From: Chitinophagaceae bacterium
GTDB lineage: Bacteria > Bacteroidota > Bacteroidia > Chitinophagales > Chitinophagaceae
DNA: 38,828 nt
Reading direction: 5' to 3'
NCBI GenBank assembly: GCA_020848815.1
Contig: JADLHL010000207.1
Coordinates: 1-38,828 of the forward strand
This document shows, piece after piece, positions 9,390 through 17,979 of the stretch. Below the pieces are notes generated by a model that was not told where the DNA came from, searched no databases, and was given only the letters and a program-made list of their open reading frames with translations. The first letter of the stretch is position 1. Every line of letters starts with the position of its first letter. Made by a program: the position numbers and the translations under genes.

Positions 9390-10032
9390 ATTGCAGACAT
9401 TCGGCCGACTCCTGAATTAATTGGCGAAAAGTGGCTAATCTTTCAGCTGTACTCATTTCATTCGTAATGAATCCATTCTTTGTTGATCTTAATCTTTCTT
9501 TTATTTCAGGACATTTTGCAAACAAGGCATACATACTAATCTTATTGCCTGCGAGAGTAGGACTGCTCAGCATGGTAAAGCTGGAAAGATTGGTATAATG
9601 TACTACCCACTTTTCCGGATCATTTTGTGTGCCCCATTGGTACAGCCCCAATTTTTGGCCACCTTCTTTCAACTGCAGGCAGCAGTAGGCATACCGTTTG
9701 TCTGCGGCGTATTCTATGCTGGCAATTTTGTAGCTAATGCTGTCAATAGTGATCAACCGTACTGTGGCCATATTGAGCTTAATAGATTGCTTCGTTTTTT
9801 GCCAGCCGCCTTTATCCTTCACCTTTTCTTCAAATAGTGTAATACTCAGCATATCATCGTTGGGGCCATCCAAGTCAATGGCAATTTCACCTGTGTATGA
9901 ACCCAAAAAAGATTGTACCGTACCAAAATGGGTAGGTGTTTTCTTAGCGTTTGCTTGTAATGAGCTTGCTATGATGAGCAGCAGCATACAACACCTGATG
10001 CAAGAGCGGAGTAGCGGAAGTTGATTTTTCAT
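9388..10032 (-). CDS. Secreted/periplasmic protein of unknown function
   Basis: 214 aa; hydrophobic signal segment ending LQANAKK; no recognised domain. Confidence 0.7.
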   Translation of the reverse strand: MKNQLPLLRSCIRCCMLLLIIASSLQANAKKTPTHFGTVQSFLGSYTGEIAIDLDGPNDDMLSITLFEEKVKDKGGWQKTKQSIKLNMATVRLITIDSISYKIASIEYAADKRYAYCCLQLKEGGQKLGLYQWGTQNDPEKWVVHYTNLSSFTMLSSPTLAGNKISMYALFAKCPEIKERLRSTKNGFITNEMSTAERLATFRQLIQESAECLQ

Positions 10033-10121
10033 ATTTACTAAAGTGCTTCATTAAAACTACACCCCAATACCCACTCAACGGTATATGGAAAGAAAATAAG
10101 CCCAATCTTTTTGCTACAGGC

Positions 10122-10146
10122 GTACAACTTAATTCAATAGTTGTAC
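10122..10146. promoter_or_regulatory. Inverted repeat, candidate operator between divergent genes
   Basis: gtacaact-N9-agttgtac, perfect 8-bp arms. Confidence 0.4.
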
Positions 10147-10194
10147 TGCTGTTTCATGGGGCTGTTATGGAATCATTACTGAATTGTAAACCGT

Positions 10195-10250
10195 ACGATT
10201 CGGTAACATTCCATTGATGTTTTGTTAATGCCGGCGCAACGATTCGGTAA
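10195..10250 (+). promoter_or_regulatory. Pair of 12-bp direct repeats upstream of susC-like gene
   Basis: acgattcggtaa at 10195-10206 and 10239-10250, 44 bp start to start; second copy flanked by ccggcg (10231-10236) and cgccgg (10255-10260). Confidence 0.45.
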
Positions 10251-10261
10251 TACACGCCGGA

Positions 10262-10269
10262 TAGGTTTG
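10262..10269 (+). promoter_or_regulatory. Candidate -7 element (TAGGTTTG)
   Basis: Exact match to Bacteroidetes TAnnTTTG, 20 nt before ATG 10290. Confidence 0.45.
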
Positions 10270-10289
10270 CCCGCAAATTAAAACTGTTT

Positions 10290-13200
10290 ATGAAGCAGCG
10301 ACTACTCCCTTGGCAATGGGTTTTCTCCATTGTTTTTTTAAGTGTGTTATTTACGGAAAATGCAGTGCTGGCACAGGATACCGGCATTCGTGGTAAGGTT
10401 ATTGATGCCAATGCCAATGCACCATTGGCAGGCGTAACCGTTAAGTTATTATCGAAAGGAAGTGTAGTAATCACTTCTAACGAAGGTGAGTTTATGGTGA
10501 ACGCCAAAAAAGGTGATCGGCTGGAGATTAGCTATGTTGGTTATGCTACCGAAACGGTACAAGTTGGTACCATTACCTATCTCGAAATTGACCTCAGTGC
10601 CAATGCTTCGCAATTGGGCGAAGTAGTAGTAACGGCTTTGGGCATTCGCAAAGAGAAAAAGAAACTCGGCTACGCCATACAGGATGTGAAAGGTGAAGAC
10701 CTGACTGTAGCCCGTGAAACCAACGTAGTAAACCAACTGGCGGGTAAAGTAGCCGGTGTAACGGTTGTTGGTAGTGCATCAGGTGTTGGTGGTTCTTCTC
10801 GTGTTACTATTCGTGGAGAACGCTCCGTTGACCTCAATAAAAACCAACCGCTGTATGTAATAGATGGTGTGCCCGTGAGCAACGCTATTACCGGTGCCAG
10901 CGGCCGCAATAATTTGGAAGTAGATTTTGGTAACGGTGCCGGATTTATCAACCCCGATGATATTGAAAGCATGAGTGTACTCAAAGGACCTGCTGCATCT
11001 GCTTTGTATGGTTCACGTGCTGCCAATGGTGTGATTTTGATTAAAACAAAATCAGGTAAAAAATCAAAAGGCATTGGCGTAGAAATCAATACCAACGCCA
11101 CTTTCGAAACGGCTTTGAAATTGCCGGAATATCAAAAGGTATATGGCCAGGGCAATGGCAACGGTGGCGATTTTGCTTTTGTAAACGGTGGTGGTGCAGG
11201 CCTTACCGATGGAACGGATGAAGGTTGGGGCCCCGCTTTTCGTGGTCAGTTGTATCCGCAGTTCAACTCGCCCCGCACCTTGAATGGTCAGCCCATTGAT
11301 TTTTTTGGTGGTGATTTGAATGCACCTGCAGGTAGTGTCATTACACCAACACTGTGGGAACCCGATATCGACAACCTGAAAAACTTTTTGGAAACAGGTA
11401 AAACTTTCACCAACAACGTAGCCTTGGTAGGTGGTAATAAAAACGGCGATTTCCGTTTGAGCTATACCAACCTCGATCAAAAAGGCATGGTGCCCAACAC
11501 CGATTTGAAAAGAAATACGGTGTCGTTTTCCGGAGGTTACAACTTCAACGATAAGTTGTCGGCTAAAGCGTTCATCAGTTACATCAAAAGCGAAAGCGGC
11601 AACCGTCCTTCTATCAGTTATGGTACCGAAAGTTTGATGTATCTCTTCAACTGTTGGCTACCTGCTTCGGTAAAAGTGTCTGACATGAAACGCTTATGGA
11701 TGAAGGGTGCAGACGGCCTGCGTCAGTACAGCTGGAACTACAACTACCACGACAACCCGTACCTCACCGTGTATGAAAATACCAATGGTCAATACTATGA
11801 TCGCATTATTGGTAATGCATCATTGAAATATGATTTTACGAAGTGGTTGAACCTACAGGTTCGTGCTGCAACAGATTGGAGCAACGAACGTCGGGAATAC
11901 CGCCGCGGCTTTAGCACACAGCGTTTTCCATTTGGCCAGTACCGTGAGGTAAACATCATCAACGAAGAACGCAATGCCGATTTCTTGTTGAACTTCAACA
12001 AAGAACTGGGAACTGATTTTGTAGTAACCGCCAACGCTGGTGGCAACCAAATGCGCCAGAGCAGCCGCTTCAACGAAACCGTTGCCGGCCAGCTGAACAT
12101 ACCCGGTATTTACAATCTTACCAACAGCCGTATTGCATTAGAAACTGCACAACGTAATGTAGCCAAGCGTATCAACAGTTTTTACGGTTCAGCCGGTGTG
12201 GCATATCAAAACAAAATCTTCCTCGACTTTACTGGTCGCAACGACTGGAGTAGTGCCCTCACTTTGCCCGAAGATTTGAAATCGTTTGGCAACGAAGACA
12301 ATTCTTATTTCTATTCATCTGTAGCCCTTAGTGCCATCGTTAGTGATATGGTGAAGCTGCCCAAAGTCATCAGCTTTGCAAAAGTTCGTGGCAGCTTTGC
12401 ACAAGTGGGTAACGATACAGATCCTTTCACGTTCACACAATCATTTAACCCCAGCACACCTTACGGTTCAGCACAAGTGTACGGCGAAACAGATCGCCTC
12501 ACCAACCTGAACCTGAAGCCTGAAATCAGTTCGGCCTGGGAATTGGGTGCAGATGTTCGTTTCCTCAACAACCGCATTGGTGTAGATGTAACGTACTACA
12601 CCAGTACAACTAAAAACCAGATCCTGAATATTCCTTTGTCGCTGACGAGTGGATACAATAGCCGCAGCATCAACGCTGGTAAAATCAAGAACTGGGGTTG
12701 GGAAGCCATGCTGAATTTCCAAACCATTAAGAAAAAAGATTTTACCTGGACAACGGATATCAATTTCAGCGCCAACAGAAGTGAAGTAATTGAACTGCGT
12801 GATGGCCTCACCAACTTTGTAATGGCCAGCCGCAGCGTAAGCGTAGAAGCCCGTGTAGGCGAACGCATGGGTGATTTGTACGGCATCGGTTTTGCCCGTG
12901 TACAAAACAGTGATAAGAATGCTCCTTACTACGATGCTACGGGTCAGTATGTTGGTCAAATGGTATTTGATGCCAACGGCCGTCCTGTAAGAACGACCAA
13001 CCGCATTAAGCTCGGCAACTACAATCCTGATTGGTTGATGGGCATCAGCAACAGCTTTAATTACAAAGGTGTACGCCTCAGCTTCCTCTTCGACATCCGC
13101 AGTGGTGGCGAAATCTACAGCCACACACAAACCGTAGGTCGTGAAGGCGGTATCATTATGGAAACACTCGAAGGTCGTGCCGATGGTTACGATTTGAGCA

Positions 13201-13586
13201 AGCCCGGTAACGGTGTAGTTGGTCAGGGTGTAGTGTTTGTAAATGGAGTGCCTAGTCCCAATACCAAAAAAGTAAGTGCCCGTGAATGGCATACTGCCTG
13301 GACTGGTGGTCGTGGTATTGCTGAAGGTGTGATGTACGATGCCTCTTTTGTAAAGCTCCGTGAGTTACAAATTGGCTACAACATTCCCGATAAAGTGTGG
13401 GGCAAACTGCCATTCCGTGGTGTAGCCGTTTCACTGGTAGGCCGCAACCTGTTTGTATGGGACAATGTACCTCACGTAGATCCTGAAAACATGAGCTACT
13501 CAGGCGGTACTGCATTGCCTGGTATCGAGTTCATGGCTATTCCTTCGGCCCGCAGCTATGGTTTTAACCTGAGTTTGAAACTCTAA
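10290..13586 (+). CDS. SusC/RagA-type TonB-linked outer membrane transporter
   Basis: 1098 aa; GIRGKVIDANANAPLAGVTVKLLSKGSVVITSNEGEF; VVVTALGIRKEKKKLGYAIQDVKGEDL; YVIDGVPVSNAI; SVLKGPAASALYGSRAANGVILIKTKSG. Confidence 0.97.
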   Translation: MKQRLLPWQWVFSIVFLSVLFTENAVLAQDTGIRGKVIDANANAPLAGVTVKLLSKGSVVITSNEGEFMVNAKKGDRLEISYVGYATETVQVGTITYLEIDLSANASQLGEVVVTALGIRKEKKKLGYAIQDVKGEDLTVARETNVVNQLAGKVAGVTVVGSASGVGGSSRVTIRGERSVDLNKNQPLYVIDGVPVSNAITGASGRNNLEVDFGNGAGFINPDDIESMSVLKGPAASALYGSRAANGVILIKTKSGKKSKGIGVEINTNATFETALKLPEYQKVYGQGNGNGGDFAFVNGGGAGLTDGTDEGWGPAFRGQLYPQFNSPRTLNGQPIDFFGGDLNAPAGSVITPTLWEPDIDNLKNFLETGKTFTNNVALVGGNKNGDFRLSYTNLDQKGMVPNTDLKRNTVSFSGGYNFNDKLSAKAFISYIKSESGNRPSISYGTESLMYLFNCWLPASVKVSDMKRLWMKGADGLRQYSWNYNYHDNPYLTVYENTNGQYYDRIIGNASLKYDFTKWLNLQVRAATDWSNERREYRRGFSTQRFPFGQYREVNIINEERNADFLLNFNKELGTDFVVTANAGGNQMRQSSRFNETVAGQLNIPGIYNLTNSRIALETAQRNVAKRINSFYGSAGVAYQNKIFLDFTGRNDWSSALTLPEDLKSFGNEDNSYFYSSVALSAIVSDMVKLPKVISFAKVRGSFAQVGNDTDPFTFTQSFNPSTPYGSAQVYGETDRLTNLNLKPEISSAWELGADVRFLNNRIGVDVTYYTSTTKNQILNIPLSLTSGYNSRSINAGKIKNWGWEAMLNFQTIKKKDFTWTTDINFSANRSEVIELRDGLTNFVMASRSVSVEARVGERMGDLYGIGFARVQNSDKNAPYYDATGQYVGQMVFDANGRPVRTTNRIKLGNYNPDWLMGISNSFNYKGVRLSFLFDIRSGGEIYSHTQTVGREGGIIMETLEGRADGYDLSKPGNGVVGQGVVFVNGVPSPNTKKVSAREWHTAWTGGRGIAEGVMYDASFVKLRELQIGYNIPDKVWGKLPFRGVAVSLVGRNLFVWDNVPHVDPENMSYSGGTALPGIEFMAIPSARSYGFNLSLKL

Positions 13587-13652
13587 CCGCATTACCACGC
13601 AAGCAGATTGATGAAGACATTTATTTCTAACAAGAAGATCAACCCAACGAAT

Positions 13653-15179
13653 ATGAAACTTGTACAAATGATGACTGCAGTAGCCTTGGTAGCGGCCACG
13701 CTTACCGGTTGCGATAAAGATTTCCGCAGCGTCAATACCGATACCAATGTGCCTACACAAGTAACGCCAGACTTGCTGTTGAGTGGCGTTATCCGCAACA
13801 TGATGAACCAGCAAGTGAGTGATGCATGGGGCATTGGCAACATTGTGGTGCAGTACCATGCTAAAATTCAGTTTGTAAACGAAGACCGCTATCTCTGGAA
13901 CGAACAGAACGGTGTTTGGAACAGTGTGTATGGCAACTACCGCAACCTGCAAAACATTTTGACACAGGTAAGTGGCGATAATAAAAATGCCTACCACGGT
14001 GTTGCACTGATTTTGAAATCGTGGATGTTCAGCCTGGTAGCCGATTCGTATGGTGATGCACCGTACAGTGAAGCTGGCAAAGCCAAAACGGATGGTTTGT
14101 ATCAGCCCAAATATGATAAGCAGGAAGACATTTACACCGGTATTTTGGCTGACCTGAAAAAGGCCAACGAAATACTGGCTGCCAGCACCAATACCATCTC
14201 TGGCGATTTGTTGTATGGTGGTGGTGCAGCTGCCAATTTGAAATGGCGCAAACTCGCCAACTCACTGCGATTGCGTTTGCTGATGCGGTTGTCGAAAAAG
14301 AAAAACGTGAATGCAGATATGCAGGCGATTCTCAACGACGCCAATACGTATCCTGTATTTATGAGCAATGCCGATAATGCAGAAATGAAATACCTCGCTG
14401 CAGCACCCAACCAATGGCCGCTGTATGGTACCCGTGTAGGTAGCTTCGATGAGTTCCGGGTTAGCAAAACCTTGTCCGATCGTTTGTCTTCAATGGCTGA
14501 TCCACGTTTGGCTGTCTTTGGTCGTCCTTCGCAAAAATCAGTAGCAGCAGGTACGCCGGTCATTGAAGGTATTCCCAACGGTTTGGGTGATGTACAAGCA
14601 TTGAACTACAATGGCGGGCCGCAAGGCGTATCAAGAGTAGGCTACACATTTGCTTGTCTGGTTTGCAACGATAACGGACAGGCAGTGCCCGATCCTGCAG
14701 CGGCACGTGCCGTACTCATGAGCTATGCCGAGTTGCAATTCATTTTGGCAGAAGCCAGAGAGAAAGGCATGATTACAAATGGTGATGCTGCAACTTTTTA
14801 TCGCAATGGTATCGATGCCAACATGGCTTACTGGAAGTCGTTGGTGCCTGTGCAGTACAACATCAACCTCGATGTACCTGCCAGCTACTACACACAAGCC
14901 GCGGTTGCCTACACTGGCACCAGTGCTGAAAAGTTGGATAAAATTTATTTGCAAAAATGGGTGGCCTTGTACTTCACCGGTTTGGAAGGATGGCACGATT
15001 GGAAGCGTACCGGCAAACCAGAAATTGTACCCGGCGCCAACAACCTGAACAATAACAAAGTGCCTGTGCGTTTCATTTACCCGCAAAGTGAGCAATCACT
15101 CAATGGCACTTTCCGTACCGAAGCGGTAACTCGTCAGGGTGCTGATGATATCAACACCCGCACCTGGATTGCACAATAA
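13653..15179 (+). CDS. SusD/RagB-family outer membrane lipoprotein (SusD-like_2 type)
   Basis: Lipobox LTGC near N-terminus; SusD-like pattern (YRNLQNILTQV, ADSYGDAPYSEA, YAELQFILAEAREKG, NGI...); follows susC; start at MKLVQMMTAVALVAATLTGC. Confidence 0.93.
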   Translation: MKLVQMMTAVALVAATLTGCDKDFRSVNTDTNVPTQVTPDLLLSGVIRNMMNQQVSDAWGIGNIVVQYHAKIQFVNEDRYLWNEQNGVWNSVYGNYRNLQNILTQVSGDNKNAYHGVALILKSWMFSLVADSYGDAPYSEAGKAKTDGLYQPKYDKQEDIYTGILADLKKANEILAASTNTISGDLLYGGGAAANLKWRKLANSLRLRLLMRLSKKKNVNADMQAILNDANTYPVFMSNADNAEMKYLAAAPNQWPLYGTRVGSFDEFRVSKTLSDRLSSMADPRLAVFGRPSQKSVAAGTPVIEGIPNGLGDVQALNYNGGPQGVSRVGYTFACLVCNDNGQAVPDPAAARAVLMSYAELQFILAEAREKGMITNGDAATFYRNGIDANMAYWKSLVPVQYNINLDVPASYYTQAAVAYTGTSAEKLDKIYLQKWVALYFTGLEGWHDWKRTGKPEIVPGANNLNNNKVPVRFIYPQSEQSLNGTFRTEAVTRQGADDINTRTWIAQ

Positions 15180-15196
15180 TTATCACACAAGTTTTG

Positions 15197-15231
15197 CAGC
15201 CTGCGTCGCTTTTGATGCAGGCTGTTTTTTT
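15197..15231 (+). terminator. Intrinsic terminator-like hairpin between susD-like and phosphoesterase genes
   Basis: cagcctgcgtc / gatgcaggctg (11-bp stem, one G-U), 6-nt loop, then seven T. Confidence 0.8.
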
Positions 15232-15248
15232 CTTTCCTAAATTTCGCC

Positions 15249-17951
15249 ATGTTTAGAATTCTTGCCTCCGTTGTATTGCTTGCTGTGTGTTTGCAGGCAA
15301 TGGCACAATCCAATCCATTTATCTTGTCGGTGCCCGGTGTACAGCAATACGCCAACATAGATACAGCTGGTATCTCTGTGTTGCCCAGTGGTCGTTATGT
15401 AACGCCCGTGGGACAAACCATTCGCATTACGCATGATCCTTTTGGCATGGCTGTTTCGCCCGATGGCAAAACAGTCATCACGTTGCACAACGGTGTGTTC
15501 AGCATCATTGATGTTGCTTCGATGCAAGCCACCCGTGTGCCCGATTATGCTGGTAACATTCCATCGCCGTTGAGCAATGGTTCGTTTTTAGGTGTGGCTT
15601 TTCATCCCACACAAAGCCTTGTGTATTTGAGCGGTGGCGATAACGGCGCTGTCATTGTGTACGATTACAAACGCCTGCAAAAAGTAGATTCTATTTCACT
15701 GAATGGCACATTTGGCGGAAAACTTTTCGATGATAGTTTTACCAGCGATTTAATTTTTAATACTGCCAACAATGAACTGCTGGTATTGGACCGTGGCAAT
15801 TTTCGTTTGGTAAGAATCAATTTGACCAATAAGAAAATCACAGCATCTATCGAAACCGGCCGTCAACCTTTTGGCCTGGCCATTTCGCCCGATAACAAAA
15901 CAGTGCTGGTAGCCAATGTGGGCATGTATAGTTATCCGTTGGTAAAAGGTGCTACACCCGACAATGCCAACGAAAAAATGATTGACTATCATCCATACGG
16001 CCACAACACCAAAGCTTCAAAAGAAGGAACAGAAATTGATGGCAAAGAAATTCCCGGCGTAGGCGATCCCAATGCGCCGGAGGCCATGAGTGTGTACAGC
16101 ATCAATCTGGCTACCAATAAAGTAACACATCGCTTAAAGACCGGTCACCTGATTGGTGAACTGGTGGAAGATGCGGAAGTGATTGGCGGTGCCAGTCCCA
16201 ACTCCATTGTGATGGGCAAACAGTTTGCTTATGTAACCAATGCTACCAACGACAACATTTCGGTGATTGATTACCGCAAGGGAAAAATTATTGACCATAT
16301 CGATATTAAAGTAGATCCGCTGTTGGATAAATACCGTGGCCTGTTGCCCTTCGGCATTACCATGAGTGCCGATGAAAAAACATTGTATGTAGCACTGCTT
16401 GGTTTTAATGCTGTTGCTGTAATAGACATAGCCAGCAAAACCACCAAGGGTTTGCTGCCCACAGGTTGGGGCCCGGCACGGGTACTGCTAAGCAGAGAGC
16501 AGCAATACCTGTACGTGATTTCTTGCCGTGGCTATGGTGCCGGACCAAATGGTGGTAAAAACTTTGTGGCACCGCCACAGGGTACTTACGTGGGTGATAT
16601 TCAGCTGGCTACTTTTCAAAAAATTGCCATGCCTACTGCGGCGGAATTGAAAGACTACACTACAAAAGCTATTCAGAATACCTATCAGAAAATTCCGGTA
16701 AGTCAGGTGGCGAATACACCGCTGCCTGCATTGCCCGGATTGGGTGCTACGCCCATCAAGCACATTGTTTTCATCAGTAAAGAAAACCGCACCTATGATG
16801 AAGTGTTTGGCCAAATGAATAGGGCAAAAGGCGATGCCACACTGGCCCGTTTTGGAACAGGTGTCAACATCTTTACCAAAACAGATTCGTTGTACAATGT
16901 AGATGTAATGCCCAATCACAAACGCATTGGCAGCCAGTTTGCATTCAGCGATAATTTTTATTGCGACAGCGATGCCTCCATTCATGGACATCATTGGATG
17001 GTGGGTGTAATTCCCAATGAATGGGTGGAAACCAACTCGAGTGTGAGCAAAACAGCGAAGTTATTTTCGAATGCACCGGGCCGTCGTTTCCCTGGTAGTA
17101 CCGGAAGTATTGACCCCGAAGATTATGCAGAAATTGGCGGCTTGTGGGAAGCATTGGAACGCAAAGGCATTTCGTTTTACAACTTTGGCCAGGCCAATGA
17201 AACAGCTCATGTGCGGGAAGAGTGGAACGACACTGCTACCGGCGCTGCACACTTAGTAATGGTGCCCATGCAAAACGCCTTGTGGACAAGAACCTCACAC
17301 AACTTTGCCGGCTACAATACCAACATTCCCGATCAGTTTCGGATGAAACAATTTGAAGAAGAGTTCACCAAAAAATGGTTGAATGGAAAAGACAGTTTGC
17401 CCCAATTGCTCACGGTGATGTTGCCCAACGATCATGGTGCAAGACCAAGACCCGAAGATGGCTATCCGTTTACGCATTCGTACATGGCCGACAATGATTT
17501 GGCCTTGGGCAGAATGCTGCATTTTTTGAGCAGAACACCGTACTGGAAAAACATGCTGGTGATTGTAACGGAAGATGATCCGCAAGGTGGTGTAGACCAC
17601 ATAGATGGCCATCGTAGTATTCTCATGATGGCAGGTCCTTATGTAAAGAAAAACCATGTGTCGCATACGCATGCCAACTTCGGTACCATCCTCAAAACCA
17701 TGTACAATATTTTGGGCGTGCCGTATGTCAATCAGTATGATGTAACGGCCAGTTTGCTCAGCGATTTCTTTACCAACACACCCGATTTTTCTACCTACGA
17801 TTTTGTATTGCCCGATAAGCGGGTATTCGATTGGGACAAGGCCATGGAGAAATATAAACAGCCCATCGACTGGCGCAACATTCAGCAAGGACCAAAGATG
17901 GATGATGCCGGTGAACAACGGGTGGAGCATTATAAAACAGGTGGCCAATAA
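15249..17951 (+). CDS. YncE-like beta-propeller / phosphoesterase (alkaline-phosphatase-superfamily) fusion protein, copy 1
   Basis: Signal peptide; propeller-like repeats (FGMAVSPDGKTVITLHNG, FGLAISPDNKTVLVANVG, FGITMSADEKTLYVALLG); phosphoesterase motifs IKHIVFISKENRTYDEVFG, DASIHGHHW, MLPNDHG, TEDDPQGGVDHIDGHRS. Confidence 0.92.
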   Translation: MFRILASVVLLAVCLQAMAQSNPFILSVPGVQQYANIDTAGISVLPSGRYVTPVGQTIRITHDPFGMAVSPDGKTVITLHNGVFSIIDVASMQATRVPDYAGNIPSPLSNGSFLGVAFHPTQSLVYLSGGDNGAVIVYDYKRLQKVDSISLNGTFGGKLFDDSFTSDLIFNTANNELLVLDRGNFRLVRINLTNKKITASIETGRQPFGLAISPDNKTVLVANVGMYSYPLVKGATPDNANEKMIDYHPYGHNTKASKEGTEIDGKEIPGVGDPNAPEAMSVYSINLATNKVTHRLKTGHLIGELVEDAEVIGGASPNSIVMGKQFAYVTNATNDNISVIDYRKGKIIDHIDIKVDPLLDKYRGLLPFGITMSADEKTLYVALLGFNAVAVIDIASKTTKGLLPTGWGPARVLLSREQQYLYVISCRGYGAGPNGGKNFVAPPQGTYVGDIQLATFQKIAMPTAAELKDYTTKAIQNTYQKIPVSQVANTPLPALPGLGATPIKHIVFISKENRTYDEVFGQMNRAKGDATLARFGTGVNIFTKTDSLYNVDVMPNHKRIGSQFAFSDNFYCDSDASIHGHHWMVGVIPNEWVETNSSVSKTAKLFSNAPGRRFPGSTGSIDPEDYAEIGGLWEALERKGISFYNFGQANETAHVREEWNDTATGAAHLVMVPMQNALWTRTSHNFAGYNTNIPDQFRMKQFEEEFTKKWLNGKDSLPQLLTVMLPNDHGARPRPEDGYPFTHSYMADNDLALGRMLHFLSRTPYWKNMLVIVTEDDPQGGVDHIDGHRSILMMAGPYVKKNHVSHTHANFGTILKTMYNILGVPYVNQYDVTASLLSDFFTNTPDFSTYDFVLPDKRVFDWDKAMEKYKQPIDWRNIQQGPKMDDAGEQRVEHYKTGGQ

Positions 17952-17979
17952 TTTTCGGGAAACATACAATTGCTGTGAT

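Noticed and set aside
12468-13292. 274 aa minus-strand ORF inside the susC-like gene
   Set aside because: Fully antisense to a strongly supported SusC gene; no recognisable motif
10290-15179. Calling the SusCD pair a polysaccharide utilisation locus
   Set aside because: No glycoside hydrolase, lyase, sulfatase-type sugar enzyme or glycan sensor is present in the window
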